A stretch of 64,000 nucleotides of DNA from Oceanobacillus arenosus (GTDB taxonomy: Bacteria > Bacillota > Bacilli > Bacillales > Amphibacillaceae). A program made the position numbers and the translations under genes. The stretch lies in assembly GCF_003369575.1 (NCBI RefSeq), contig NZ_PIOC01000010.1:22350-86349 (forward strand). The letters run 5' to 3'. Of the stretch, positions 1 to 11,059 are shown in pieces; position 1 is the stretch's first letter, and each line of letters starts with the position of its first letter. The notes under the pieces were generated by a model that saw only the letters and a list, made by a program, of their open reading frames with translations, did no database searches and had not been told where the DNA came from.

Positions 1-76
1 TGGTACTGAAGTGAAATACGAAGGTAACGAATACTTAATTCTTCGCGAAAATGACATCTTGGCTGTCATACAATAA
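1..76 (+). CDS. groES: GroES co-chaperonin, C-terminal end (partial)
   Basis: Only the last 24 codons are present. They read GTEVKYEGNEYLILRENDIL and end AVIQ-stop at 74-76, the usual GroES C-terminus. GroES caps the GroEL folding chamber in the cytoplasm. The next gene is groEL 51 bases downstream with no terminator between, so this is the classic groESL operon. Promoter and any CIRCE operator lie outside the window. Confidence 0.93.
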   Translation, partial: GTEVKYEGNEYLILRENDILAVIQ

Positions 77-112
77 AACGCTTTTTTAAACATACTTAAG
101 ATAAGAATTTAA

Positions 113-1759
<1,647 letters not shown>

Positions 1760-1770
1760 TAAGCGCCTAC

Positions 1771-1792
1771 AAACGTTGATATAACAGCGTTT
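1771..1792 (+). terminator. Element-supplied hairpin after groEL
   Basis: aaacgttg and cagcgttt form an imperfect stem around a 6-base loop, 11 bases after the groEL stop. It imitates the 10-bp perfect hairpin that follows the same stop sequence at 44094-44119. Neither has a long T tract, so termination is inferred. The integrase 3' coding end further on (gcctcttttttt at 1893-1904) may also serve. Confidence 0.45.
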
Positions 1793-1806
1793 ATAAGCGT
1801 TCATAC

Positions 1807-3024
1807 TTATTCTTGTTCATGCTTTTGTTCATGTTTTGATTCAATTAGATTTTTCGAGAGGTCTTTCATTAAGTCACTGAACTTATTGGAAGCCTCTTTT
1901 TTTAGATTTTTTGTCATGTGAGCGTAAATGTCCATCGTCGTATTAATGTCACTATGTCCGAGCCGTTCTTGTATCTCTTTTATGTGTACGTTTGCTTCTA
2001 TAAGTAAAGAAGTATGTGTATGCCTGAATGAATGTGGTGTAATATCTTTCTTAATCTTAGTTTTCTTTAGCAATCGTTGCAACCTAATAGAGATAGCCTT
2101 TATTGTTTTTGGATAACCTTCATTCGTTGCGAAGATAAAATCATTATCATTATAAAATGGTGCGTTGTCGTTCTTAATCTTATCTTGTTCTTTTTTATGC
2201 AATTGCAGCAAGTCAATTACTAGCTTGTCTATTGTAATGGTACGATGCGACGTTTCTGTTTTTGGTGTTTGCAGCGTGTATTTAATCTTGTTATTTGTTG
2301 GATTGTAATATGTTCTATACACCGTTAGTGTTTGGTTATCAAAGTCAATATCAGACCATTTTAACGCCACCGTTTCACCGACACGGAGACCTGTATAAGC
2401 AAGTAATGTGAAAGTAAGTAGATCACCTTCTAAACCTTCATTTTTTGTCTCAGTTAGAAATTCCTCCAGTTCTTCTTTTTCGAGAAACTTTTCTTTTATC
2501 GAATCGCCTTTTTCAAGATCAGCAACAGTTTTCTTTTTCTTTGGCAGCTTAATTTCATTTGTTGGTATATCCTTAATCAATTTATTTTCCTTTGCGTACG
2601 AAAACACCATGTTAGCGGATGAATGAATACTCGATACATAGTTTACACTATATTTCTTTGCTAGTTTATCTATTGTATCTTGATAATCCTTCTTTGATAT
2701 CTTTTGTATTGGGTTATCGCCAAACTCATTCCTAATATGTTTTAATGCTTTCTTTCTAGCCCTTAAACTGCTTTCTTTCGCGCCCATTGATGAAACATAA
2801 TGTTTTTCCCAATCATCACATAAAATATTGAATGTGACCTTTGAAGGCTGGATGTATTCTTTATTATGAAATTGCCTTTCGACCAAAGCAGCAGCCAGTT
2901 GAGCATCTTTCTTTGTTCGGAATCCTGATTTGCTTATCGGTGTGTTGTCTTTTCCTGTAATAGGGTTTTTCCCTGCATAGACTTTATATGCCCACTTTTT
3001 GCCACGCTTAGAGATGTATGCCAT
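1807..3024 (-). CDS. int: Tyrosine recombinase/integrase (Tn916/phage type)
   Basis: The 405-residue site-specific integrase has an N-terminal AP2-like arm-binding domain (SKRGKKWAYKVYAGKNPITG), a SAM-like core-binding domain near 65-165, and a C-terminal catalytic domain. Catalytic residues visible: Arg in YTGLRVGETVALKW, His and Arg in HSFRHTHTSLL, His in RLGHSDINTTM, and the Tyr nucleophile in MDIYAHMT. Its 3' end lies 48 bases from the groEL stop, as expected when the integrase sits beside its own att site. It abuts the Xre gene (stop and start adjacent), so the two are probably co-transcribed leftward. Fragments related to its C-terminus occur at 44165, 56059 and 62726. Confidence 0.96.
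   Translation of the reverse strand: MAYISKRGKKWAYKVYAGKNPITGKDNTPISKSGFRTKKDAQLAAALVERQFHNKEYIQPSKVTFNILCDDWEKHYVSSMGAKESSLRARKKALKHIRNEFGDNPIQKISKKDYQDTIDKLAKKYSVNYVSSIHSSANMVFSYAKENKLIKDIPTNEIKLPKKKKTVADLEKGDSIKEKFLEKEELEEFLTETKNEGLEGDLLTFTLLAYTGLRVGETVALKWSDIDFDNQTLTVYRTYYNPTNNKIKYTLQTPKTETSHRTITIDKLVIDLLQLHKKEQDKIKNDNAPFYNDNDFIFATNEGYPKTIKAISIRLQRLLKKTKIKKDITPHSFRHTHTSLLIEANVHIKEIQERLGHSDINTTMDIYAHMTKNLKKEASNKFSDLMKDLSKNLIESKHEQKHEQE
1813..1838. promoter_or_regulatory. Candidate integrase arm sites, left end
   Basis: Two direct copies of TTGTTCATG lie here inside the 3' end of int. The same doubled motif occurs at 43945-43970 near the right end. Paired short direct repeats near both att sites are what tyrosine integrase arm-binding sites look like. 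Binding is inferred. Confidence 0.45.
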
Positions 3025-3582
3025 TTATTCACCTGCTTTATAATGGAAACGTTGTATTAAAAATTCCTTGAATTCCTTTGTTTCCCTCTCAATAAATTCT
3101 AATAATTCTTCTTGGTTAGTATGCTCTCGCTTACCAATGTTTTTATATTTAATTAATTGAACAATAAATACTGTTAATGTTCTTAAATCTTCTTCATTGG
3201 ATTGACGAAGAAAAACTAATACGTTTGCGAGGTACTGACTTACTGTGTATTCTAACTCACTTTCAGAAATCTCTTTTAGTCTTTTTTTGACAAATTGACT
3301 TACACCATCATTTTCAGCATTGATATTATTTCCAACAGATTCAATTTGTTTTTTTAATTCGCTATCATCCAGGTCGTTTAAAGTCTTTTTGCCAGTTGTA
3401 ATGTAAAACATAGAAACATTTAATTTTTCTGCTAATGCTTCAATCGTTTTAGAGCTTGGATTTTTTCTATTGTTTTCTATATCACTTAAATATGAACGGG
3501 ATATATTCATTACTTTAGCAAGTTGTTCTTGTGTAAGTTTTCTCTCTTTTCTTATAGCTTTAATATTATCACCTATAGACAT
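3025..3582 (-). CDS. Xre-family repressor of the element
   Basis: The 185-residue protein has an N-terminal helix-turn-helix (about 10-65: KLTQEQLAKVMNISRSYLSD) and a helical, charged C-terminal part that probably dimerises. Start has a GGAGG-type site just upstream. It lies between integrase and excisionase, divergent from the latter, the position of a lysogeny-type master repressor. Two near-identical 14-bp sites in the divergent intergenic region are likely operators. No peptidase domain is fused, so how it is inactivated cannot be told from sequence. Confidence 0.9.
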   Translation of the reverse strand: MSIGDNIKAIRKERKLTQEQLAKVMNISRSYLSDIENNRKNPSSKTIEALAEKLNVSMFYITTGKKTLNDLDDSELKKQIESVGNNINAENDGVSQFVKKRLKEISESELEYTVSQYLANVLVFLRQSNEEDLRTLTVFIVQLIKYKNIGKREHTNQEELLEFIERETKEFKEFLIQRFHYKAGE

Positions 3583-3611
3583 TTGTTCACCTCCATGTAT
3601 TAATAATATCA

Positions 3612-3692
3612 GAAATGACGCCGATAGGAAACAATTTTGTTGACATTATTTTAAATATATGGGATACTAAGATTAGTTAATGACGCCCATAG
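3612..3692. promoter_or_regulatory. Divergent control region: two operators and a rightward promoter
   Basis: AATGACGCCGATAG at 3614-3627 is repeated as AATGACGCCCATAG at 3679-3692 (one mismatch). Between them is TTGACA at 3640-3645 and GATACT at 3663-3668 with exact 17-base spacing, reading toward the excisionase. The operator pair brackets the promoter, so the Xre protein could silence excision and replication genes from here. Confidence 0.7.
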
Positions 3693-3713
3693 AGTTCAGG
3701 TGAAGGGTGTGAA

Positions 3714-3803
3714 ATGGATTTTAAAGCAGTTTCATTTGATAGTAAAAGAGTTCCAAAAAAAGATTTAAAGGGGCTGAATTCAATTGTTCAACGTTCAAAT
3801 TGA
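3714..3803 (+). CDS. Small leader ORF overlapping the excisionase gene
   Basis: ATG after GAAGGGTG opens 29 codons (MDFKAVSFDSKRVPKKDLKG...) and stops at 3801-3803, 20 bases inside the next gene. No family recognised. Its position as first ORF after the rightward promoter and overlap with the next start suggest translational coupling. It may be only a leader. Confidence 0.45.
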   Translation: MDFKAVSFDSKRVPKKDLKGLNSIVQRSN

Positions 3804-4092
3804 TGAAATAACAGTAAATACCATGCTTGAAAAAGCCATTAATGAAAAAGTGGAAGAATTAGCTTCATTAAAATATTTCATGACCTATCAAGAATTAGCC
3901 GAGTACCTAAACATCAGTAAGCCAGTAATCGAGGACAGACTTATCAAAAACGGTTTACGTTATTATAAGGTGGGGAGTAAGTATTTATTTAAAAAGGAAG
4001 AAGTTAACCAATTCTTGGATGATATGACAGCCAGCATGACAGCCACAAACAATGATCTAAAGTTATTTACAAAGTTACAAGCGAGGATATAA
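3784..4092 (+). CDS. Excisionase-like helix-turn-helix protein
   Basis: The 102-residue protein contains the excisionase/MerR-like winged helix signature MTYQELAEYLNISKPVIEDR followed by YYKVGSKYLFKKEEVNQFLD at about residues 36-90. Proteins of this family bind att arms and steer tyrosine integrases to excision. Start is TTG at 3784 with AAAGGGG upstream. It is the first main gene to the right of the repressor, typical for xis. Confidence 0.8.
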   Translation: MFNVQIDEITVNTMLEKAINEKVEELASLKYFMTYQELAEYLNISKPVIEDRLIKNGLRYYKVGSKYLFKKEEVNQFLDDMTASMTATNNDLKLFTKLQARI

Positions 4093-4578
4093 ATAATGGA
4101 CTCAACTGGATTTAAGGATTGGTTTTGTTTAACTATCGGGTATTGTCAAAGATGAGCTTATGGAAGAGCTGTAATAATACCGAAGGACTGCACATTTAAA
4201 GCTTCTTTCTCATCCGATAAAGGAACATACGAAATACAATTCAATTTAAATGAGATGTCAGAAGAAGGTGCATTTGAGATTATTAATAAAATAACAAATA
4301 AGATAAATAATTAACACGGTTAGTTTTTATTAAGTTATTTATATTCAGCAATCGGGCGCTTTTCTTGATAAGAGGGCGTCTTTTTGTAATGAGTCAGATT
4401 CTAGAAAAATACATTTATGGGATTGGATTATGATAAAGTGTAAAAGAGATTGTGAAGGTACTATCTGGTGCGTTAGTTCTTGAAGTGTTAATGCTATTTT
4501 ATTATATAGAAGTTATCGTACTAAAGAGGCAGAGTACCTTAATAAGGTTTAAAGAAGAACAGCTGCAGAGGGAAAAAG
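4093..4578. other. Gene debris, no intact gene
   Basis: A 45-codon open stretch ending at 4314 (IIPKDCTFKASFSSDKGTYE...) has no start codon and looks like the end of a lost gene. A weak GC hairpin with T run lies near 4350-4376. Nothing else is supported. Confidence 0.4.
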
Positions 4579-5191
4579 ATGAAAAGATTATTTACAATAC
4601 TAATATTAGTCCTGCTGGTATTTGCTTTAAATGCTTGTGATAAGAGCAATTCTTAATCAAACACTATTTCTGTTGTTGAATTAACAGAGAGAGAAAATGC
4701 TATACTTTTAACTACTTCGGATCAATCATTTGTATTTGATTTCAATGTAGATAGCGAATACAAAGAAGTGGCTGTATGGGTTGAAAAATATGAATCAGGT
4801 GAATTGGCTGAGGATGAACTTAGTTATATATCAAAGCAGATAGAGAAAAATGGTTCGATTATCTTTGCAAGCTCAAAGACTAATGATATAGAGTAACAAC
4901 AATCGTTTAATATCGGAATCGGGGGGAAGGACGGCATGGTTTTAACCCCAATAAATGGACCTGACTTAATCCCAAATGGTTTAAACAAAATATCGAGTGT
5001 ATGGGGGCAATTTTCAAGGAGAGAAAACTTTGAGCCAAGGAGAATTTGTATTGGCACATATTTTTTACCCTAATGATGAAAATGTTATGAGTTCACTTAT
5101 CACAGAGTTTTATGAAGATGCTGAGGCTCAATTGGATGAGTTGCAAGAATATGACGTTGCCTTCTTACTTAAAGCTGAATTTATTAAGTAA
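4579..5191 (+). pseudogene. Lipoprotein gene broken by two stops and a frameshift
   Basis: ATG at 4579 opens a lipoprotein signal peptide (MKRLFTILILVLLVFALNAC) and hits TAA at 4654, six codons after the lipobox Cys. The same frame then stays open for about 80 codons to a second TAA at 4894, continues to about 5000, and after a frameshift carries on as GEKTLSQGEFVLAHIFYPND to a stop at 5189. The pieces read as one secreted protein of about 200 residues. Family not recognised. Product is certainly inactive unless recoded, for which there is no evidence. Confidence 0.75.
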
Positions 5192-5421
5192 AGGTTTGTG
5201 TAATAAGATTTAAGACAACGGTTGCTTTAATTTAACAACGAAAATTTAAATTCTTTATTTTTCGGAATATTAGATACTATGTTATTGTTTATAAAGGTGT
5301 TGAATAAAATAAAGGTGGAATTAACATTACACTTTAACAGTTGATTGAAATATTATTGTAAGCGGTTTTATAAACTTATTGTGGTAATAGGTACATTAGT
5401 AAAGAAAGGAGACATTTTGGT

Positions 5422-5568
5422 GTGAAAATAATAAATGACTTTAAAAGCGATAATTTTAGTGGATGGTATGCATTGTTTATCATTCTGTCTTTAATTACAT
5501 TTAAAAAAGTTAATAAATTAGAAAAAAAGAAAAGGGATTTATATAATAAGGCAAATCGATTGATTTAA
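5422..5568 (+). CDS. Small single-pass membrane protein
   Basis: GTG at 5422 after AAAGGAG encodes 48 residues: short N-terminal part, one membrane helix (GWYALFIILSLITF) and a strongly basic tail (KKVNKLEKKKRDLYNK). Not recognised. It resembles short membrane peptides common in Bacillus elements. It lies among decayed membrane-protein genes. Confidence 0.5.
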   Translation: MKIINDFKSDNFSGWYALFIILSLITFKKVNKLEKKKRDLYNKANRLI

Positions 5569-5648
5569 CTGAGTAATTAAGCTAAAGGGGCAGTTAGCGA
5601 AACAAGAAGTAATTGGAAGATAAAATATTAAATATTAGGAGTGGCACT

Positions 5649-5928
5649 TTGAGCTAGAAAGCGTTTCATATATAACTTTATTATTTTGCTTTTGTTATTG
5701 TCGTTTTTGGCGTTAGCTTTATTTGGTGCTGGAATCAGTTCAGGTGGAATAGGTGCTGAGACGGGGTTTGCTGCTGTGTCTTCGTTTGTATTATGGGGTA
5801 TCTTTTATATTGTCCATTTTGTACGGCCCAACAAGGCATAGCGAATTTCTTGGTCCCTCATAATGGTAATATTTTTCTGTTTTTGGGTAACAGGTCTGGG
5901 TGTACAGGTTGGCCTAATGATTGCATAA
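5649..5928 (+). pseudogene. Decayed small membrane protein
   Basis: TTG at 5649 follows AGGAG, but the long open frame begins one base out of phase at 5656. That frame encodes two hydrophobic segments, is cut by TAG at 5839, then continues RISWSLIMVIFFCFWVTGLG to TAA at 5926. One frameshift and one nonsense codon thus separate a normal start from a two to three helix membrane protein. Family unknown. Confidence 0.6.
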
Positions 5929-5979
5929 CAGTCGGGAGAAATTGTTGGTTAATAAATATTTACTAAAAGGGGTTAATCG

Positions 5980-6338
5980 ATGTTTGCATTTATTATTTTG
6001 GTTATAGTTTTTATGGTTCTCTTGACCGCATTCATCCAAAAAAAATATAATATTGTAGCTGTTCTGTACTATACAGACATATTAACAACGCTCATAGATG
6101 GGTAGAACGCATACTATTACTTCTTTTTCTAATTATTATTGGCGTAGGTGTGTTTAAGTTCACTTTGTCTCAAATGGACCCTTTTGTAATACTATTTGGA
6201 TATTTTTCCATTCTGTTTGGCTTTCGTGCTGTTATGGAATTTAAATATGAACGAGGAGAACAAGAATATGTGATTAACCTAATATGGGCGATAGCTTGGT
6301 GTATACTCTTTATTGCTTTGATGTTCTTCATAGTATAA
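5980..6338 (+). pseudogene. DUF4181-like membrane protein, frameshifted
   Basis: ATG at 5980 after AAAAGGGG encodes MFAFIILVIVFMVLLTAFIQ and drifts out of frame near 6090. The +1-shifted frame continues HRWVERILLLLFLIIIGVGV and later RAVMEFKYERGEQEYVINL, the signature I know from DUF4181 proteins, to a stop at 6336. A single frameshift splits the gene. Downstream AT-rich DNA to 6579 has no other gene. Confidence 0.65.
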
Positions 6339-6579
6339 AAAACCTGAGAAATCACTAATTATGTTTACTCAGTTCATTGGGTAGTTAAGAAAATACATAT
6401 GTATTTTCTAACCTCAGATAATTGAAGGGAAGTTGAGAAATATTGTACTTCCAACTAACTGTTTCCTTTTTTGAAGAAGGATAAGCACTCTTTTTGGTGA
6501 ATATATTAAAGGAGTAGAATAAAAAGGAGATGAACATGCGGTTAAGCATTAGAGAAGTGACATTGGGAGGTGGAGTATA

Positions 6580-6819
6580 GTGTGGTGGAATTTAGCACCA
6601 ACTCTGATTGCTATCTGTTCAATTATAATCAGCATATATGTTTTTAAAATGACGAATAATAAAAGATATTTTTGGTCTTCACTAACATTATCGGGCATTA
6701 ACCTTTTAGGAGGTTGTCTTCTTGCAATTGCCATCAACTTTAAAATTGGTTTAATCTTATTAACTATTCCATTTATATTAATATTTAGGGGTTTTTATAA
6801 TTATAAGAAAGCTAATTAA
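6580..6819 (+). CDS. Small three-helix membrane protein
   Basis: GTG at 6580 after GGGAGGTGG encodes 79 residues with three hydrophobic stretches (LIAICSIIISIYVF; NLLGGCLLAIAI; IGLILLTIPFILIF). Not recognised. It is the only small membrane gene in this arm that appears intact. A 16-codon ORF directly upstream (6538 on) may be a leader. Confidence 0.6.
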   Translation: MWWNLAPTLIAICSIIISIYVFKMTNNKRYFWSSLTLSGINLLGGCLLAIAINFKIGLILLTIPFILIFRGFYNYKKAN

Positions 6820-7059
6820 ACATAATTTTTGAAAAAATAGACTTAAATTTACTGGTGCTTCAACACAACGAGAAGATCGTCAATATAGCGGTCTTTTTTA
6901 ATAACGGAGCAGTCAAGGTAATGTCTTATTATAGCCAATGGTTAGGTGAGGGAGAAGTAATTCTTATCGATTAATATTGTTCGATATTATTCGTTACTAC
7001 GATTCAATGAAATAAATTTGGGATAATAAGTTAATATTTATTTGAAAGGGGAGGAAAAA

Positions 7060-7110
7060 ATGAAACTAAGAATAGTAAAGACAAAAGTAATTTCCTCATC
7101 TTTTTCATAA
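7060..7110 (+). pseudogene. Orphan gene start, 16 codons
   Basis: An excellent ribosome site (AAAGGGGAGG) precedes ATG at 7060, but the ORF ends after 16 codons at 7108. It looks like the 5' end of a gene whose rest has been deleted next to the ABC operon. Nothing else is seen in 6820-7156. Confidence 0.45.
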
Positions 7111-7156
7111 AATACGTCCCCCTTCATTTTTGTATATCTCTCCACCATGGATCAAA

Positions 7157-8431
7157 CTAATTTGACTTATATTTAAAGCAAATAAAATTAATCATCGTAC
7201 ATATAACACCTGCAGTCAGCGTGATGAATATTCCTGTTGTATAGGTGAAAGCCGCATTCCATGTTTGTAGTTGAATCTCATGGGTAATCACCTTGTCTAT
7301 ACGCAAATAACTAAATGGATTATACGGATGCTGTATTTGCATCCCAACAAATGATAGAATGCCGATGATAATCACATTAAATATTGGTTCCTTGCTAAAT
7401 TGAGAAACTAGATAATACAACGAGTAGATAAATAGGCTTGCGACAATCGTAAATAGTAGCGTCTGAGCCAAATATTCTTTTAACGCGATAAAGTGAAACG
7501 CATCGTCTTCATTTAATACCTTAGACCCGGTTGTAACACCGTCATAAACTAGAATAGGGTATTCCAGACTCCCAAAACCGCGCATGACCGTTCCCACTAA
7601 TAACGGTACCCCTATCATGAATAATACAAATAAGAGAATTCCCAAGTAGCCGGTTGTGTATTTTGCAAAAAACAGCTTTGATTGGTTTAACGGCAATGCT
7701 TGGTGGAATCGTAACCCATTGTTCTTTCTCGTAGTTTCTGATGATAGTGTGTTTCCAAAAATAAAGCAACCTATCACTATCAAAATAGGAATATATAATA
7801 ACTGGATTAATTGATAAATAAAGTAAACCCCTTGCTCCCCATATCTAGTTGTATATTTTTTCCATTCTTCTAGTAGTCTCCCACCAAAATCATCATATAT
7901 CGTAGTCTTTACCATTGTTCCGCCATAGATATTTTGGGTGAACGGTTCAATCTTGTGGCTGAGCAAATAGTTCATTTCCTCATAGGTTGCTCTTAGTGTG
8001 AAGTTTGATATGAGCTCACCTTCAAAACCAAACGAAGCGCCTTGCCCTGGTGGTGGATATGCGAATATTTCCAAAAAGTCTACTTGTTGTTGGATTACAC
8101 GGTCCCATTCTTTATTTTCATACTCCGCTTTTTGCGCTTTCAACGTCTCATAGCTAGAACGAGAATTTTGTTTCCTCATGGTTGCTTCTTCTATCAATTT
8201 TTCATCTTCTGTTTCCATCGCTTTATCTTTCTCTAATGCCCAGTGATCTGCGTCTTGTAATATTAGATTCAAATGAATGTCATATTGGTTTATTGCTTGG
8301 TTCCTTGCATTATCCGCCAATATAAGATTAAAAACATAGACGCCCATAACGGCCAGAATACTTAAAGCAAGAACAATCCATGTTGTCTTTTTCTTCATGA
8401 TTTTCTTCCATTCAAATAAGAACATTTTCAT
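7157..8431 (-). CDS. ABC-2 transporter permease
   Basis: The 424-residue membrane protein has an N-terminal helix after a cytoplasmic FEWKKIMKKKT start, then a long extracytoplasmic region rich in charged residues (about 35-190), and five or six further helices. This is the plan of NatB/ABC-2 type exporters. Its start overlaps the upstream gene by 4 bases (ATGA). It works with the sister permease and ATPase upstream; substrate unknown, possibly antimicrobial peptides or ions by analogy with similar three-gene Bacillus systems. Confidence 0.85.
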   Translation of the reverse strand: MKMFLFEWKKIMKKKTTWIVLALSILAVMGVYVFNLILADNARNQAINQYDIHLNLILQDADHWALEKDKAMETEDEKLIEEATMRKQNSRSSYETLKAQKAEYENKEWDRVIQQQVDFLEIFAYPPPGQGASFGFEGELISNFTLRATYEEMNYLLSHKIEPFTQNIYGGTMVKTTIYDDFGGRLLEEWKKYTTRYGEQGVYFIYQLIQLLYIPILIVIGCFIFGNTLSSETTRKNNGLRFHQALPLNQSKLFFAKYTTGYLGILLFVLFMIGVPLLVGTVMRGFGSLEYPILVYDGVTTGSKVLNEDDAFHFIALKEYLAQTLLFTIVASLFIYSLYYLVSQFSKEPIFNVIIIGILSFVGMQIQHPYNPFSYLRIDKVITHEIQLQTWNAAFTYTTGIFITLTAGVICTMINFICFKYKSN

Positions 8432-9546
8432 CTGCGATATTCCCTCCTTTTACTAGCTCTTATTGCCAGCAGTAGCAATACCCCAGTAAAAACAATCATT
8501 AACAGGAAGCCTGTCCATGAGATGCCATTACTTTGCAATGTAGCGGCGTCTAGTTCTTGGTAGACCCATGGAAGGAAAGGGAAAATGATACCACTTCTAA
8601 TCACGATGTAATTGCAAACAAAGAGGATGAGCAGTGTAATATGAACGACCAGTGTATTTTTTATCAAGAACGAAAGAAATACGAACAAACTCATCAGCAA
8701 TAATAGATAGAAAATGCCCAAAATTATCGATTGTTGCAGGTAATCCCCAGCTGTAATGAATGCCATCTTTTCAGTAAAGAATGGATAGTCATAGGGATTC
8801 GTTTCCTCTGTTCCAAAAATCGTCGAGATTGCATACGCAGATAAGAGTGCAATCACAAACCAACAGATACCGCTAAGCGTAATGCTTATCCATTTAGTCA
8901 TTATCATTCTGACAGGAGAAACAGGAAGACCGTATGTAAGTTTAATCGTATTGTCATCAAATTCTCTTACAATTGGCGTCCCTATAACAACGATAACAAT
9001 AAAGAACCCGAATGTATTAAAAAGGTATTGCACAACCTGTTTCATGAATACAGCCGGTTGAATAGACGCACCAAGGTCTTCTTTCGGTAGCTTTTTCTTT
9101 AACAGCTCATTATTTAGGGTGATTTCATCTTCCATCTCAACTTTCGATATTGGATACGATTTATTATCGCTCATGGTCTGATACTGCATCGCTAACGCAT
9201 ATACATCATTTTCTACATGTAATGCTGTGATATGCTCGTCCTCTTGAATGGCAGCCAGTAAATCTTGCAGCTTACCATTTAATTGGCTACCTAATGCAAT
9301 ACTTTCTTCAAGGTCTGGATTTGACCCTTCTCCAGTTTCTTTTAAAAGTTCCCGGTCTCTGCTTAAATAGCTCACAATCCATGTAGATTGACTTTGAACT
9401 GTTTCGATTTTCTCTGATTTCACAATATCCTGATATACAACATTTCGATAAAATAGACCCGCTATAATCAGCATCGTAATTACGATTAGGGCAATATATG
9501 CCTTTGATTTCCATAGTTTTTTCCATTCATATTGTATGCTTTTCAT
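8428..9546 (-). CDS. ABC-2 transporter permease (sister subunit)
   Basis: 372 residues begin MKSIQYEWKKLWKSKAYIAL, the same opening style as the next gene product, then a first helix, an extracytoplasmic region of about 120 residues, and about five helices toward the C-terminus ending in basic KRREYRR. The two permeases probably pair as a heterodimer under the ATPase encoded just upstream. Confidence 0.85.
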   Translation of the reverse strand: MKSIQYEWKKLWKSKAYIALIVITMLIIAGLFYRNVVYQDIVKSEKIETVQSQSTWIVSYLSRDRELLKETGEGSNPDLEESIALGSQLNGKLQDLLAAIQEDEHITALHVENDVYALAMQYQTMSDNKSYPISKVEMEDEITLNNELLKKKLPKEDLGASIQPAVFMKQVVQYLFNTFGFFIVIVVIGTPIVREFDDNTIKLTYGLPVSPVRMIMTKWISITLSGICWFVIALLSAYAISTIFGTEETNPYDYPFFTEKMAFITAGDYLQQSIILGIFYLLLLMSLFVFLSFLIKNTLVVHITLLILFVCNYIVIRSGIIFPFLPWVYQELDAATLQSNGISWTGFLLMIVFTGVLLLLAIRASKRREYRR

Positions 9547-9549
9547 CGG

Positions 9550-10437
9550 CTATTCCCGCTTGCCGAAGGTTTCTTCGTATAGTTTTTCAGAACCTGTGAC
9601 TTCTTTTTGGATGTCCAATATAGAAATCCCGTTATCCTGAATCGATTTAATACATTTATCGATACCGCTTTCATTTATCGTCACTTTAATTGCACCATTT
9701 TCTTCTTGAATGGAATAACCGGAAGCCATTAGCAATTGCTTACCCGACAACTTATCCGATAGTTTAAATATATAATGGGTTTCCATATGATTTTCTCTAT
9801 CTACTTCGATTATCTTTCCATTCTTTAAAAAGAGGATTTGATTCGTAACACGATCAATTTCCGCCAAGTTATGGGAAGAAAGAATAATCGTCGTTCCTTG
9901 CTTCTCTAAATCCAGTAAAATCTTACGCACGAGAATCGCACTGGAAGGGTCGAGTCCTGTTAATGGTTCATCCATAAATAGGAGCTTTGGTTGATTCACA
10001 ATAGAAATGGCTAAGAGCAAGTGCTGCTTCATACCAAGGGAGTAATCTCCAACCTTTTTTTCTAAATATCCAGTCATACCAACATACGCCGCAACTTCTT
10101 TAATACGTTTTTTCGGTAAGCCATGCACATCACACACATATTTCAGGTGGTCATACCCTGATAAATAATGAAAAAGCACTGTGTTATCTTGCAGAAAGGA
10201 AACGTGTTTAAATACGGTATAGTTGTCATTGGGTTGGCCAAGCAATTCGACCTTTCCAGAATTAAACGGGATAATGTTACAAATGCCGTTCAAAAGTGTT
10301 GTTTTTCCAACACCATTCGGACCGACTAACGCCCATATGCCGGGTTCGTCTATTACGAGACTCACATCATCAATTACTTGTGCCGTTTTGTATTTTTTAT
10401 TTACATGCTGTAATTCGAGAATAGCTATTTTGGTCAC
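9550..10437 (-). CDS. ABC transporter ATP-binding protein
   Basis: 295 residues with Walker A GPNGVGKTTL, Q-loop FLQDN, signature YSLGMKQHLLL and Walker B LLFMDEPLTGLD, followed by a C-terminal domain of about 80 residues as in BcrA/NatA-type ATPases. First gene of a three-gene leftward operon, 3 bases from the first permease. It energises export by the two membrane partners. Confidence 0.92.
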   Translation of the reverse strand: MTKIAILELQHVNKKYKTAQVIDDVSLVIDEPGIWALVGPNGVGKTTLLNGICNIIPFNSGKVELLGQPNDNYTVFKHVSFLQDNTVLFHYLSGYDHLKYVCDVHGLPKKRIKEVAAYVGMTGYLEKKVGDYSLGMKQHLLLAISIVNQPKLLFMDEPLTGLDPSSAILVRKILLDLEKQGTTIILSSHNLAEIDRVTNQILFLKNGKIIEVDRENHMETHYIFKLSDKLSGKQLLMASGYSIQEENGAIKVTINESGIDKCIKSIQDNGISILDIQKEVTGSEKLYEETFGKRE

Positions 10438-11059
10438 CTCATTCGGGTTCTAAGAATAGGTAAATAACGAGGACAATCTTTGCCATTTAATAAAAAGTCA
10501 CTCGATTTATAATTTTGGAAAATTTTAACAGTATAAAGTCATCCTAACATAATAATTGTCGATTATTATGCGTATTCGTTCGACAAATAGTGTGCCCGTT
10601 CGACAAATGAGGAAAACCCATGCGGGCGAGTTCTATTTGCCATAATACGAATAAAACCCCACAAAGATTATCTTTGTGGGGTTCTGTTTGACATAATGCG
10701 TCACGAATGACGAGTCGAAAGCGTGCTGCGGGATGCCTCTGGTCGGTGGTATTTAAGAATCGCAACAATTTCCGCCAGGTGTTTAAATCGTAGCGGGAGT
10801 CGCACTGTTTGCTGGTTCTATAGCCGTAGTTTCAAAGTTTAATAAATATAGATAAAGTAAATTAGTTGCTGTGACTCGCAAGCGCCCCAGTTCATCCGTT
10901 GAAGTCAAAATCAAACGAGTCGATATCGAAGTAAATAACCAAAAGAAACGAATGAATATCTACTCCCATTATAACAATTTGATGTCTGGATTAACAGGGC
11001 CTGGCGATACGACGATCCGTACAGGAAACCGAACTGCGCTCTGTTAAAAGGTTGCGGGG
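10438..11059. other. Intergenic region with terminator and gene debris
   Basis: Holds a strong bidirectional terminator (10655-10683), two gttcgacaaat repeats near 10578 and 10600, and a 52-codon GTG-started open stretch ending at 11045 (TRKRPSSSVEVKIKRVDIEV...) without a recognisable ribosome site; probably debris. Confidence 0.4.
10655..10683. terminator. Strong terminator
   Basis: 13-bp perfect stem aaccccacaaaga / tctttgtggggtt with a 3-base loop. Confidence 0.75.
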
